In this document: piece after piece, positions 24,668 through 38,256 of the stretch | Numbering within the stretch: position 1 is the stretch's first letter | How the letters are laid out: every line of letters starts with the position of its first letter | Source: Macrotrachela quadricornifera | Taxonomy: Eukaryota; Rotifera; Eurotatoria; Philodinida; Philodinidae | Direction: 5' to 3' | Assembly: GCA_022393335.1 (NCBI GenBank) | Contig: JAJEKB010021020.1 | Location: forward strand, 155,816 to 219,815 | DNA: 64,000 nucleotides | Translations under genes and position numbers: made by a program | The notes under the pieces: generated by a model | What the model was told of the DNA's origin: nothing | Database searches by the model: none | The model's input: only the letters and a program-made list of their open reading frames with translations

Positions 24668-27600
24668 AATACTTCGTACACTATTTTTGATATTTTATCG
24701 ATAGTCGAACATTACTTTTGTTTATATATATATATGTAAGACGACTGTGCCTTCGAAAAATCCTAGTCATTGTTTCGTCATTAATGGGATTATAAAAATC
24801 TGACAAATCAGTAAAAACTATGAATCATATTTCGCACCTTATTTTGTATATTAAACAGGTAGGAAAGTGATGTCATAAAATATTCGCTTATGATTTGTAT
24901 TCTCTCCTTCTCAAAGTCAGTAAATAGTAAAATTTATTGACGAGTTGATGACTAATGTATTGTAAGCATGAATGCTGCAACAGCATTCATTTTTCTTTCT
25001 TATTGTAACAAAAAAAGAAACGAAAAATTCTTATGAATCTAAAATAATGTCGGTCTGACATATTTGAATTGAAAATTTCAATGCTTACACTTTCATAACA
25101 TCTTTTCAAAAATTGGCCCTACAATCACTTGAAGAAAAGCTCATCATTCGAGAGGGAGTAAAATGTTAGGTGATTACATGATAATATGAATCAAATGTGT
25201 TGCTAGATTCTCAGAAATAGCATCAAAAAAAGAGACGTGAACAAAATAAATGATTATCTTCCGCAAAGATGTTATATATTGTTCTCGGTGAGATAACAAC
25301 ACCAACGAACATGAAGAACATCTATCAGAGATCATAGAGATATAATAAAATATATTATTGCTACTTCTTTACTGTAAATTTCAGATTAATCCATACCAAA
25401 ATTTGCTTTTTTGCGAGAAGCAGAAAAGGGAAAAAAATTATGAAACATCGATATTTGAAAGTTATATAACATTTTTTTTTCTTCTCTGATGCATTAACTT
25501 ACGCATCCTATTGCTCATGATGACATGTAATCAATACAACTATTATTAACATTTTACATACATAATAAAAATCATTAAAATATAAAAATATATTTTTTTT
25601 GAATATATCTAAAATTTTTAACATAAAAAAATATTTGAAAATAATTTAACTAGATACAATCAGAAACAATGAATAAAAAAGATTTCTATAACAAAACCTT
25701 TATGCAAACAAATATTAGTTTAAAATAGCATTAGTCAAAGTCATATTAATATATGAAAAAATTCGTTATTAATAGAGAAAAAAATCTTACATTTATATTG
25801 TTCACCATACTTCATCAACAATAGTTCCGTATATCCACACTAAAGTATGTTCATGTTTTCTTTCTAACAAAACCGGTCATTTTTAACAACAGTATATCAT
25901 GAATTGTATTAATGTGAAGCTAGCACGACGACCAATCAAATACAACATAAAACTCACCGATAGGAATCGATCTATAAAATACCCACTATTTTCCCCAATA
26001 ACCCTGATAAACATGCAACACAAATCAATAATTTTCAACTAACCATACACGAAAACAAAAAACCAAACTTTTCAATAATATAACAATGGCCTCAATTGTC
26101 ATACACATGCCCATTCACATACTATCTATCCAGCCACGCACCTATAAAGCACATTCTTTTTTTTTCTAAAATTAATCGGAAGCTACCATGTTCGACAAAA
26201 AGACTCTAAATTCGAAAATAAACATAATAAAGAATCAGAAAACACCCGCCGATCCAATTTACAACCTAAACGTTTCCCACCAACAACATCAACACTTCCA
26301 TTGTCGATGGATAAATTATTCATCAGCAGATTCAGAATAAAAATCTGAATCACGTGTTAATATGGGCATATATAATGAAAAACTCCACCATCTCATATAT
26401 ACGGAATATCCGCCACAAATTGATTAATGCTAGTTTTTATATGAAACACAGCGGATGTCATTATTATGAGAACATCGATAAGGCAGTGCAGATATGTACG
26501 AATTAAGTGGCTGTTTTGTGTGATGCTTCATATTTGGCTTATGATTTCTACCTATAGAACTCATTTATTGATATTTCACTTTGCGAATAAATTCATCCTC
26601 ACACATCCTTTCATCCACATCTCTCATACTCATCCTGAAAAGACCGCTCTAATTCCTGATTCTTCTGGCATGAAGTGTTTATGTTTCGCGCCTGGATCAA
26701 CATTATTTGTGAGAGAAAAGTTATATTTTCCAGTTGCAAAAATTTAATACTAACGAAATGAAACTCAAGGACATTGAGTTCCATAAATGTTCTATATCAT
26801 TTTCGATTGTTTTTCTTAGGAAAAAAAACTTCTCTAATATTGAATACAGTTCATCAAGTCATCGCTGTGTTCCGAAGAAAGAGAGAAGAGTTAAAAAAAT
26901 GAGACAAAATATCAAAATTCTCATCCCATTATTAGATTCATTTCATTAACAGCATCAATCTATGATTTATGCTATACATTTAATATAAAATTGAAAAATG
27001 GCATTGCCTAATGTGTACAGTATGAAATTCATGATGATCCAAATAGGTAACACGAATTAGACTTTTATGTACACAATCATTAATATAATATGTGCTTTAT
27101 CTCGAGATAATAAGAATACAATACATTCTTAAATTGAAACATCTTAAGTATTGTTTTTATCCAAATGTTGAGATGATGGTTTCGTGCATGACAATTCGCA
27201 AGCTTCACTGATAGCGTTGTCCAGTTTGGATTTAGACAAGAAATAAGAATAGAACAAAAACATATTTATTATATAGTCTAGAAAAAGGAAGAAGTAAAAA
27301 AGCTGAACGAATTACTTCGTCTTTGCTTACTTCATTGATATGAAAAATATTGTATCATCTACAGATAACTGTGATTGTTGTAATGTCATTTTCATTGAAA
27401 AGATTCACTAGAATGTTCAAAAGATTGGTATCTTCAACAATATAATTTGAAAATAATGTCTATTATGATAGTCAAAATATGTTTCGTTTTATGAATTTGC
27501 AGATATCTTTGAATATATTTTAACATACACGTTTCTATTATCTATTTGATCGGGTAATATATAAATATAAACATAAACAAACGAAGTTCTTCTTATCTAT

Positions 27601-28084
27601 TCATTAATTATATCGAGGAATTTTAACTTTTCTACTTGTTGATCTGTTAGCTCTAATTCTCCTCTCACAACTGTTCAATGACGTGATCCAACGATAGCAA
27701 TATATCCTAAACTACTGTACACACAAAAATAGCAGCAGTTGAATTAAATATGAAGATGGTAAAATGAGCCTCTCGTATAATCAGCATAAATTACACAAGA
27801 TCTTTCTCATATTCTTTCTTCATTTCAATTCGATCAGTAATTACGTATCATAAGAATATTCAAAATGATAATATCGAATTCATATGGACCTAATTTATGA
27901 CTAACAGAATGATTCAATTTATCGATGGACACGTTATCATTCTTCATGAGAAGCGTATATGACTCATCATTGCCACGTTGTATTTATGTCGTTGAAATTG
28001 CGCAATAACACTTTCTTAAACTTTATATTAGGGTGACGTTTCTCTTTCTTTCACATTTATTTGTTTGAAGACTATAATATTATA
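24668..28084. other. Intergenic, no gene seen; contains a strongly C-over-G skewed patch
   Basis: The short open frames at 26466-26949 lack motifs. At 25980-26160 the plus strand has about 52 C but only about 10 G by my count, quite unlike its surroundings. The segment immediately before 28085 would be promoter and leader of the RING-VWA gene. Confidence 0.5.
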
Positions 28085-31000
28085 ATGTCTACAATGGAGA
28101 ATTCTTCCAAATCTGATACAGATGTTTGTTCAATCTGCTTGGGTGCATTACTACAACCAGGGATGGATATATTTAAAACTGCATGTCAACATCAATTTCA
28201 CTTTGCTTGCTTGGCAAAAAGCGTTAAAGCACAGAACCAAGAATGTCCCCTTTGTCGAACACGGCTTGACTCTTTAAGTAGTATTATCCAACCCTCAGCA
28301 CAAAATACTTCTGCACCTGTACAAGTTCCTATACAGGCTACACCGCTACCTGTTGCAACTAGTGGATTTTGGTCCACATTGAAAAGATCATTTGGTAATG
28401 CATATAATTGGGTAAGTAGAAGTTCTTCTAGACCACATACATCATCAGTACATGTGAATCAATTAGAACAGTTGTCTCACACTAATCCAGCTGAAGATTT
28501 TGTTGATGAAGCAGCTGTTCGTGCTCTTTCGGCTCGCATCCAAGCTGCTCGCCAAATGGCAGCTAATGGTACAACTGAACTTGCATTAATCACAGCAACA
28601 ACTACATTAGAATTTGGAGGTCAGATATCTACACAAGCATCAAATATTTATGGAATGGTTACACTCAAAGCACCATCACTTCTTCCGATGACGGCTAGTG
28701 AAAAAGATCAAGATGAATTACGTGTCCCTGTTGATCTCGTATGTGTCGTCGATCAGAGTGGTTCAATGCAGGGTGATAAAATTGCATTATTAAAAAAAAC
28801 TCTAGATTATATTATCGATCAGATGGGTCCACTTGATAGATTAGCAATCGTTTCATTTGATACTAGAGCATATGATCGATCAAATGGCCTTAACATGATG
28901 ACACAAGCAAAGTGAGTATTTTATTTTATAATTTGCTTTATTCGAAACAGGTGATTGCCGTGAGATTTTAAAGAGAATCGTTGACTAAATTATGATTTTA
29001 TAATTAGAATAACTAATTGATTGATTGTTAAATTCAATAATATCTATTTTCGAATCTAAAAAATGCATTATAATGAGAATTGAGTATTTTACTCTATAAT
29101 CAATTACTGGTTATTTGAAAATCCGTATATAGTCTGTGTAAGATAAAAATAACATTTTCGAATTAAGATCTTTTACAGAGAGGAAATGAGAATTACTGTT
29201 TAGCATAGGCAGATGGCAATCAAGAGAAGTAAAGATATGATGATGAGTGAGTGAATGAAAATCTGCATACTGAAAATCTGAGGATAGATGATTATTTATC
29301 AGAATAAAAGTGAGTTGACATGAAAAAACGATAGTGGCGAGATGTATGAGATTATTGTTTAGACTCATCAACGATCTGTTTTCGTTTATTCCAAATCACT
29401 CTTTCTAAGCCACTATTGCTTATTCATCGAATTTGATTCTCCATCATCAATCATGCAGTACCTTAAACATTCGATGCAATAAGATTTTCGAAATTGTTAT
29501 TTATTAATAAATACTAAGGTGTTATGAGAACTTTTGAATCACTCTTTGTAACTGTTTGTCAAACATTACATATTATTGAAAAATAACTATGTAATATACT
29601 TGACTAAAATTTCCTAGAAATGTTAAGTTTTCAATGATTAAGAATGGTTTTAAAATAATAATATTAATCAAGCCACTATATTTAAACTTGTTCAAATCAG
29701 ACTACATTGTCTCAAAATCAATTTTCTTACCTTACTCTTATATTTAACTAAAACCTTGTTCATACAATTAAGGATATTTAATATTCATAAAAAAAACGTT
29801 TACACTAATCCATCTTTAAATGTTGGAGCTACGTCAATTTTACTACCCATGTTTTAGTTTTACACAGTCTCAACGCCCTGCACCTTCCTCAAGATGTAAA
29901 ATGAATCTTATTTCTTTTTGGAAAAAAAATTTACCATAGTGATTATCTGAATTCATTATTATTTTCTAAAATCATTAGTGACATTAGGTCATATATTGGC
30001 TAAAACTTCAAAATTCAACGAATAAAGATGAGAGAGATCAAAATAAGTCAAAGATGTTGTTTTGATGATGAAGAATTTAATGCTTCAAATAATAATATAT
30101 GAGCAAAAGTCTAAGAGTTCTGATGATTAAAATAGGTGACGATCGAGTAATCTCATGGAATTATTTGATGAATGATCCAATATTGCTGTACTAACAGTAT
30201 GTCTCGAAATAGAGCTATAAGAAAGAGCAATCTACAATGTGGTCCAATAAGAAAAAAAGAATTGACTTATGAAGTTAATTCCTCTCGTTTGTAAATGTTC
30301 AAATATGTTCTTGTTTTAGACAACAAATTCTCCACAATGTTGTTGCACAGAACATCCATGCCAATGGTGGTACTTATATTGGGTCTGGTCTCGAAATGGG
30401 TATTCGAATATTAACCAATCGTCGAACGAAAAATCCAGTAGGAGCCATGCTTCTTCTCACTGATGGTCAAGATAATCATCATCATGATTACTCTCAGCTA
30501 ATGCGAACTCTACCCAATGGTGTCGTTTGTCATACATTTGGATATGGTCTAGGACACAGAGCAGCATTATTATCTCAATTGGCTGAACAAGGAAACGGAG
30601 GAACTTTTACTTTTATCGACAAAGTTGATGCTATCGCTCTGGCATTTGCCACTGCTCTTGGTACACTTTTTACATGTGTTGCACAAAATTTGAGTATAAA
30701 ACTCGAATTCGATGGTCAATATGCAGTAACACATTCCCATTCTACCTATAAACATGAACCTATTCAATTGCCATCTCAGCAAGTCACATTTAAGCTTAAT
30801 GATCTTAATGCAGACGAAAATCGTAATCTTGTATTTCAATTACATGTACCTCAACTTGTTCAACAAGCGAATGACAATGATATTATTGGTGAGTAGAATT
30901 ATTATTTTTCAAAAGCTTCATATCTTCTCTTCTCTTGTTTACAGGTCGTGTATCACTTGAATATACTGATGCTATAAATCAACGACAAATTCAAACACCG

Positions 31001-31405
31001 GCTGTCCCATTTCGACTTGCACGTCCTGCTGAACTTGCTCCTGACTCTCCATTGCTCGTTATTAATTATGCCCTAGATCTACAACGTAATCGTGCGGAAA
31101 CAAGTCGTGTTTTAAAGGAGGCGGTTAATGAGCCGGACTATCAACGTGCTCGAGAATTATTAAATGCACAATTGACAAAAATTCGAGCATCTGTTTCAGC
31201 TCAAGATTCATTATGCCAACAATTAATACGTGACTTGGAATATCAATATGGAAATCAGCATGAATTTAGAACAACAATGACAAATATGTATATGCAACAT
31301 GGACAAGAACGGGCCACTTATTCAACACTTACAACAATCAGCGCAGATTGTTATATGACAGCTGGTCAAGAACGTTTTCGATCGATTGCACGCAGATATA
31401 ATTAA
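28085..31405 (+). CDS. RING-H2 + von Willebrand factor A domain protein (WAV3-like E3 ligase architecture)
   Basis: Exons 28085-28911, 30320-30888 and 30945-31405 join in frame to 618 residues; ATG 28085 is the first ATG. Residues 15-57 form a RING-H2 finger with all eight ligands (C15, C18, C34, H36, H39, C42, C54, C57), expected to recruit a ubiquitin E2. A Pro/Ser linker follows, then from about residue 225 a VWA domain with complete MIDAS: DQSGS, the Thr in GGTYIGSGL, and the Asp in LLLTDGQDN. The remaining part resembles the Vwaint region, ending in a helical Gln/Arg-rich tail. This order (RING, VWA, Vwaint) is that of plant WAV3/WAVH proteins and related copies in other eukaryotes. Likely a cytosolic E3 ligase; substrate unknown. 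Intron 1 is 1408 nt and holds no gene. Confidence 0.88.
28912..30319 (+). other. Long first intron of the RING-VWA gene
   Basis: Donor AAA|GTGAGT, acceptor TTGTTTTAG. 1408 nt against 56 nt for the second intron. No open frame with motifs or transposon ends seen. Confidence 0.65.
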
Positions 31406-34359
31406 CATATCTTAACTATTGCTCTGTAAAATTTTGTTCATTTTTCACCATTTTTTTTACTAAAGGAAAATTATATGTTGCAGGAAATTTAAAAATGAGT
31501 TTTTCTTTTTAAATCAACCAGTAAGCAATAAATAAATAAACTTGATTAAGGATGATCGAAAGTGAAGATTCTGAATCAGACGTCGATATCATTTATTCTA
31601 TTAGTATTTCTTTACAAAAGAAAACTATTCAAAATAGTAAGGAAGACACTATGTTACTGATGAATTATTATTTTCAGTGTCTTTATTGACAGTCAGTTAA
31701 AAATAGTCATAGATGTGATAATCAGATTCGAAAGTTTTTCTTGATGTATAGTATTTCATGTCTTAAGCAGATATCTTGCAAATGGGTAGCATAGGGAAAA
31801 ACACAGGAGGAGAAACTTAAAACGACGAGCGGAATATCATGCATCTAATTGTCTTTGACTAATGCGAATTGGTTTGTTGTAACTTCAGATAAGAAATATT
31901 TTTGCATGAGATCCAGACAACTAGGCGTACACAGTTTTTCTTAAAGGATTTCTTGAGCCTCCATTGTAGTCAATCAATTATGAAATAATCAATATTTTTG
32001 CTGAAAGTAGAATCTAATGAACGAAATATGTGAGTGAAAAAATCATCAGACTTTCTCTTACATTTTATTAGACTAAAACTAATTAATAACAAATATTTTG
32101 GATCAGAAGATCTCGAACATCAACGCGTCCTATATGGATCGTACTTAATCCTACTTATCGTATGATTTCGTAGTTACTTAGTAACTAGGTTTCAAGTCAC
32201 GAAATCAAAATCTTTACAATAATAATAATAAAAACATCTGCTAAGTTCTTATAATAACTATTCCATAAGGTTAAAACAGAAACACTGCGGAAGTGTACCA
32301 TACCCTATGATTCTGAGAGAAACAAAAATAAAGATGAGATCGTTGCGCGATTTCTCAGTGCTCCAATTTTAGCCTTATAAAAAAGTTATTATTATGAAAA
32401 CTGAATATCACAATTATTTTGGTTCACTGAGTATTTCGCTTAATTTCACGATGAATAGAGTTTTCATGGTAGAATATCATACAAAATAATTTAAATGAGC
32501 ATCAATCCTTGATCGCGTTTTGACTAACAATTCAATCACTTGAATCATAAACGAGCTAAAAATTGCTCAAAAACATGTTTAATCCGATAAATAACAAATG
32601 AGCAACATGTAGTTTAGTATCAGTTTATTTGTGAAAAGATTTCAAGCAAGGTTTCTTTTTACATACTTAGCGTTAGGATAGTGCCAAACCTTCTGATGTT
32701 CTGTAAGTAACTACCAAGTGAGATAAACGGCAGAGACGTTGATATTTTTGCGCGTAACAAAAGACTCTGTATGAAAAAACTGAACTGATGAAATTAATGC
32801 TTTCAAATTTATTTATTTCTATAAAAAACTTTTCGGTTATTTGTTTATTGGGACAGTTAAAAAAATATTCGATTTTGTTCGTATACTTATTATATATAAC
32901 GGTGTTCGATGTAAATGTAGAAATGACTTAGAATTTATGACAATAATTATCGTCAAGAATGACTAAATTTTCAACCCTTTTCTCGGAAAAGTATTGATTC
33001 AGTTCTTTATCAAGTTGTTGAAAGCTGTTTCTCAAAAACATAGACTAAATACACCTTCATTCTATCACAAACATTGATTTATGATAGCTACGAACGATAA
33101 TTTCTCATCGTCATTATGTACGGTACTTGTAAGACATTTCTGAATCTGAAATATGATGAGAGCCTATATAGATAACTGTGAACAGACTTTGTAAGTGATT
33201 GTCGTCAGTCATACTAGTTTGTTGATCACGACTCCATACAACCATAGCTGATTTGTCCGAGTGATTTGGGTTTTTTTTTCATCTTTATTTTGTGGCCGCT
33301 TTGTCATCATTCGTGTTATTGACTCCCTATTACTTCTTCATCACAAGTAGTCGCCGATAAGATAAGAAAAACCTGAAAAGATTTCATTCCTTAAAGACTT
33401 TATTCTTCAGATATAAAATTGTTAATAAAACTTTTCTAAAGGACCTAGGACTGTAAACAAATTATTATTTTCGAAGTTTGATCTGAAAGTTTGCCCACAT
33501 TGGGATGTTAACTATATTACATTGTACATAAAATTTCATATTTTCGAAGATATGATTTTATCAATATATGAATACTTGTATAGACATTATAGAAAATATA
33601 AATATTTTTTTGAAAATCTATATCTCACAAAGACTACGTTCTAAAAATGTGAACTTCTATGCACAATCTAATCTAATTAAGATCTCCATATGGGTCAAAT
33701 CTCAGATATCAATTAAAAAGTAAAATTTCACTTGCAATCTTAGGACTTATGGAAAAATTTTATTAAAAATTCGATATCTCGAGAATAAAGGTTCGAGAGA
33801 ATGAATCTTTTTCAGATTTTTTATATCTTATCGAGATCTACTTGATAAGATGATAGAAGACTGTCCAAGTTATTTGGCATAAAAAATGTCAAATTCGAAC
33901 CAATAATTATTACTACGTCTATCAGTCATTCAGAAGGAATTAGTCAAATCTATATAGAAGAAATAAAATCTTCTCAAAAAGAAGCTTTAATATTAATTAA
34001 ATTGATTTATTTGAGCTCAAGAATACAAATACTAGACTATAATCATGTTGATTGACGAATGGCCGTCCAACGTATCGTATTAAGAGAATGCGTTTCTGTA
34101 GTTGAACAGCAACTCATCGATGTCTCTATTCACATAATCATAATTGAAAGAAATTATGTGAAATTTTAAAAACAAAAGTATGTTTATTCAAATTAAAAAC
34201 AAAAAAAAAGCAAATGTCAGCTTTTTGAAAGAACAGCAGAGGTCAGAACTACCACTACATGCCACTGTATGCTTTCAAGTAGTGGCTAATAATTGTTGTT
34301 TACGATTCCTATAACATGTCAAAGAAATAAAAAAAGTAGGTTGTATAGAAGCATCAATT
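31406..34359. other. Intergenic, no gene seen
   Basis: AT-rich. A nested short hairpin lies at about 32164-32206 (GATTTCGT...ACGAAATC enclosing AGTTAC/GTAACT), otherwise nothing supported. Confidence 0.5.
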
Positions 34360-34743
34360 TTAACAGTTACTCACTGTAAAATTCATAATGACATGAATTT
34401 CACCACGAGTAGACAGTCCAAGACGAGAAGGCAGTTTAACCCATTCATCAAATTCACCATTTTCGAACACTTGTTTCAGTTTAATTTTGCACTTTCCAAT
34501 TGTATCTCTACCAATGAGATCAGCATCATAAACATCAAAATGGATTGTATCATCACCTTTGCGAATATTAAATCTGAGTTCTTCATTCCATGTTGGATTA
34601 TTCGAGTTCTTAATAGTTACCGTACGTTGTTTATATTTTTTGTCCATATAAACTTCAACATATGCATCATTTTCACCAATTATATCACAATTTTTAAGAC
34701 TGCGTCCTTCTACAATAGTAACATCAAGCACACCGATAGGCAT
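34360..34743 (-). CDS. Small single C2-domain protein
   Basis: 127 residues from ATG 34743 to TAG, one exon. The whole protein is one C2 beta sandwich: GVLDVTIVEGRSLKNCD, the Asp/Tyr loop GENDAYVEVYM, NPTWNEELRFNI, and the acidic loop FDVYDADLIGRDTIGK. Asp residues expected for calcium binding are present in both loops. Such stand-alone C2 proteins bind phospholipid membranes in a calcium-dependent way and occur widely in plants, protists and invertebrates. No signal peptide or other domain, so a cytosolic adaptor or membrane sensor is likely. The promoter side faces the 34.8-37.7 kb intergenic DNA. Confidence 0.85.
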   Translation of the reverse strand: MPIGVLDVTIVEGRSLKNCDIIGENDAYVEVYMDKKYKQRTVTIKNSNNPTWNEELRFNIRKGDDTIHFDVYDADLIGRDTIGKCKIKLKQVFENGEFDEWVKLPSRLGLSTRGEIHVIMNFTVSNC

Positions 34744-37700
34744 TCTGTTCTGGCTGATTAAAACAGGTAACTGTACTATGAAAATAAATGTTCGTTTTGT
34801 ATGTCTAATGTTCCGTACTGACTCTCGTCTTTATATATGCAAAGAGAAGAGAACAAGTTCGTTGAATTCTGTTCTCCTGTCATTTTCATCAGCTCTTGTT
34901 TTTTATGATTCATAAATTATTTACATGTATTATGATTCATTCACTTATTTGAAAAAATAAGACTGATTATTCAAATTATTTTGGCTGAACACTGCTATAT
35001 CAATTGATTTTCGAATAAAGTTTAAAAGTTCTATGAAGATATTATGTGAGTTATTGCTAAAATTGATTAAACTGCACTAAAGATCATATTAAGAAACCTA
35101 CTATGCCAAGATTTATCGTTTTATGTTATTTCCAGAATAAGTGACTTTAAGAACTGCGTGGGTTGAGTTTTGATCTTATGTATTTTTTGTCGTTTCTTTA
35201 TGTGCTGCTATGTCGAGTATTATATTTATACTTCCGATACTTGAAAATTATTCACAATGTCTACGATGATTCATCAGTAAATTAATCATTGTACAGGTCG
35301 AGTGTAGGTGAAATGGCATCGATAGAATTTACATAGGGATGTCAATCACTGCACTTTCATGATTTACATTGCATGGCACTACGATAAATCTCGAATGTTC
35401 ATCGCATTTGAAACGAAGGCCTTAAAATATGAATTTCGATTTGATTTTTGACAATATTCACATAAATAGCTTGCAATTTTGTAAGTGTTATCGAATTGTA
35501 AATTAGTTTATATTATTTTATTCCAACATATTTTCCAAGATGTACTGTATACCTAATCAAATAACCGTCGTTGATGGCACTTTACCTTACTAAAGCCAAT
35601 CCCAAGTTCATATCTGAATGAAATTCAAACTAGACATGCATTGAACCCGAATATGGGTTCTGTTTTTGGAACCTAGTTGCTCAATATTGGTCGTACCAAG
35701 AATTACAGTGATGATTTAAACATTTCGTGATGCTCATGAATATACCTAAAAATACTCTAAAATTCAAGTCTTTTTTAACATTGTTGACTTTCTTTTAATA
35801 TGCCTTTAGAATCATTCTTAAAGTTTTGGGCTTGTTGCAACCTTAATTACATGAAGATTGATATTCAGCAATTGTTTGATCATTGTCATTTGCTTCAATA
35901 AGTACAATAGCACATCAGTTTATGTAATAAAGACAATTTGTCGAATAAAGAATACTTTTTTTTTCTATCAAGTAGATAATAGCTAATCGCACTTTATTTT
36001 ATATATATAATTTATTTTTTTCTATCTAGTTAATTCATAGTGGTTAGATGATGGATACTTCTTTTCTAACATACATTTATTTAGTTTTTATCTAATATTG
36101 AATTCACAAGAATAGAGAGATATTCAAATAGTATTAAAGTGTATATTCATTATTTTGGACAATTAGTTCGCCCATAAAACAGAGAAAAATATTGTTTATT
36201 CGATATAAACTGATTAAATTCTATTAATCTCCAATTTTAAATAATTATAAAATTCATTTTTCATCAGCTGGTTTTTTTTAAATCGATTGGAAAATTAATA
36301 TAGTACGGCAATACACTGGAACTAATAATAATATTTTTACGTTCAAATTACGTATGATTCTTCTTTTGTTCTAGTCAAATAAAAATATCATTTAGTTAGT
36401 TTATTGTCAGACTAACGTTTCATAAAATCACATTGTGCAAAGATAATAATTATTTAAAATAATGTCGTCTGAAATTTCATCAAAGCAAACTCTTAGGTAT
36501 ACAGTACTCTCAATTAATCGTGAAAATATTTCGTATCATTAGGTCTGTACATATCATGAGAAGTACTAGATAAGTGAAATTTTATTGTCTGACATTTATG
36601 ATAAAAACTAAGAATCCTGCACAGTACTGTCTTTGTTCAATTGAATATATGATATGATTTTGTAAAAAGTTAAACAGAGAATATACTCATTCAAGAACAT
36701 CTCTATGTAACTAAAGTAAACTATCAAAGCAAGATCTATTATATACAAAATATATATGTTAGGACGGCATCCTTTGCGCTAAAAGTGATACGTTTATTTG
36801 CACAAGTGAACGTCAATCGAATTACATTAAAAAAAATACTAATCGAGATTTTACAACTGATTTTTTGGCCGAATATATTACAATATAATAATGTGCGAAT
36901 ATTTCATGAGATCTCTACCACATTTACATTAACTATTTCCGAATAGTGTAAAACTTTGAAGTCTTGCAAAACAAATTGGCTTAATCTTATCCGTAATATC
37001 AACTGTTTTAAACTTCTTTAATAGCATATGCATAAAATATGATTTTTGTATGAAATCACGAAAATCAAGATTCCGACTCTCTTGCTACAACATATTGCAT
37101 TCTTTTTTAATGCTATGAGTATTGCACTATTATATCTCATAGATTATTCTCTAAGATATGGTAAATATTCTTGAGGTCATAAAACTTTTGAAAAAAATTT
37201 AATTTCAAAACATAGTCTCTTATAAGATTCTGTAGGAAAAAGCAAAAAAAACTGATTATTTATTATATATCATATGTATGGAGACTAGTTTTATCTTATT
37301 CAAATAATCAAAATATTCACACTCTTCTATACAATCATCTTCACTTGATGTAATATGTTAATAATAGTTGAATATTTGTTAAATAAAACATTCATAGACA
37401 AATGTCTACTCACCTCTTATTTTTTTCTGTACTGCAAAATTTTATATTGAATTTATTATTATATAGAGAATATGATGTATAATCGCTATTGGTTTCAATC
37501 AAATATTGTATATGGATTTTTATACTATCAACTAATGTTACGACTATATTAATTAAGAGTTATCATAAAATTTTTTTATTTCTGTTGAATTTTTGTTTCG
37601 TTTATTACATCCTCCAAATTCCGTTAAATATCACCATTTAGCTTTTAAATAAAGTTGTATTTTACGTAAAAATAGATTAATAATTCAAGAACTGGAATCA

Positions 37701-37763
37701 ATAAGAAAAACATGTAGTGTACAAAGTGAATGAGAAATTATTGTCAAATAACAATACCAAACT
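34744..37763. other. Intergenic, no gene seen
   Basis: About 3 kb of AT-rich DNA without supported frames, repeats or element ends. Confidence 0.5.
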
Positions 37764-37928
37764 ATGTATATTACTTTTTCTATTGTGTTCTATTCATCTA
37801 CTATACAATTACATCAATGGAAAAATCATGAATATCATGATACTAATGATGTTTGTGATCGTGCCATTAAATGTATTCATGGCGATTGTACTGACAAATG
37901 TGCTTATGAATTCTGTCATGGAATATAA
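37764..37928 (+). CDS. Possible cysteine-rich micropeptide, 54 aa
   Basis: ATG 37764 to TAA 37926-37928. Residues 1-16 are moderately hydrophobic (signal-like); the rest has five cysteines, C31-x5-C37-x4-C42-x3-C46-x4-C51, within CDRAIKCIHGDCTDKCAYEF. An overlapping frame (37717-38058) supplies a stronger hydrophobic leader (CILLFLLCSIHLLYNYI) and a CFHC motif downstream. The locus may therefore be a secreted Cys-rich protein broken by frameshifts, or one with a missed intron. An odd cysteine count and overlapping frames keep confidence low. Confidence 0.3.
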   Translation: MYITFSIVFYSSTIQLHQWKNHEYHDTNDVCDRAIKCIHGDCTDKCAYEFCHGI

Positions 37929-38256
37929 TAAAATGAAAAAGATTATTTTGGTAACAATGGCTATCAAGTGTTTTCATTGTAACGATAACGATCTATATAA
38001 ATGTGAAATAAGGAATTTCAAAGAATGGAATGAGAAAGGACACATTGTACTGAATTAACAGACAATCATGTGTTGCCAAAGATTTTCACTGTGCAGTTAC
38101 ATTCTTGTATTTCTAATGAAAAATTTGTTTATTTTCTTTATTAAAGTTCATATTCTTCATATTCAAATATTTTTGTGTTGACATGTGCATATGATAACTT
38201 TTGAAATAAGATATGAAATATCAGTATTAAGAAATAGGGTTTCACTGAAAATTTCA

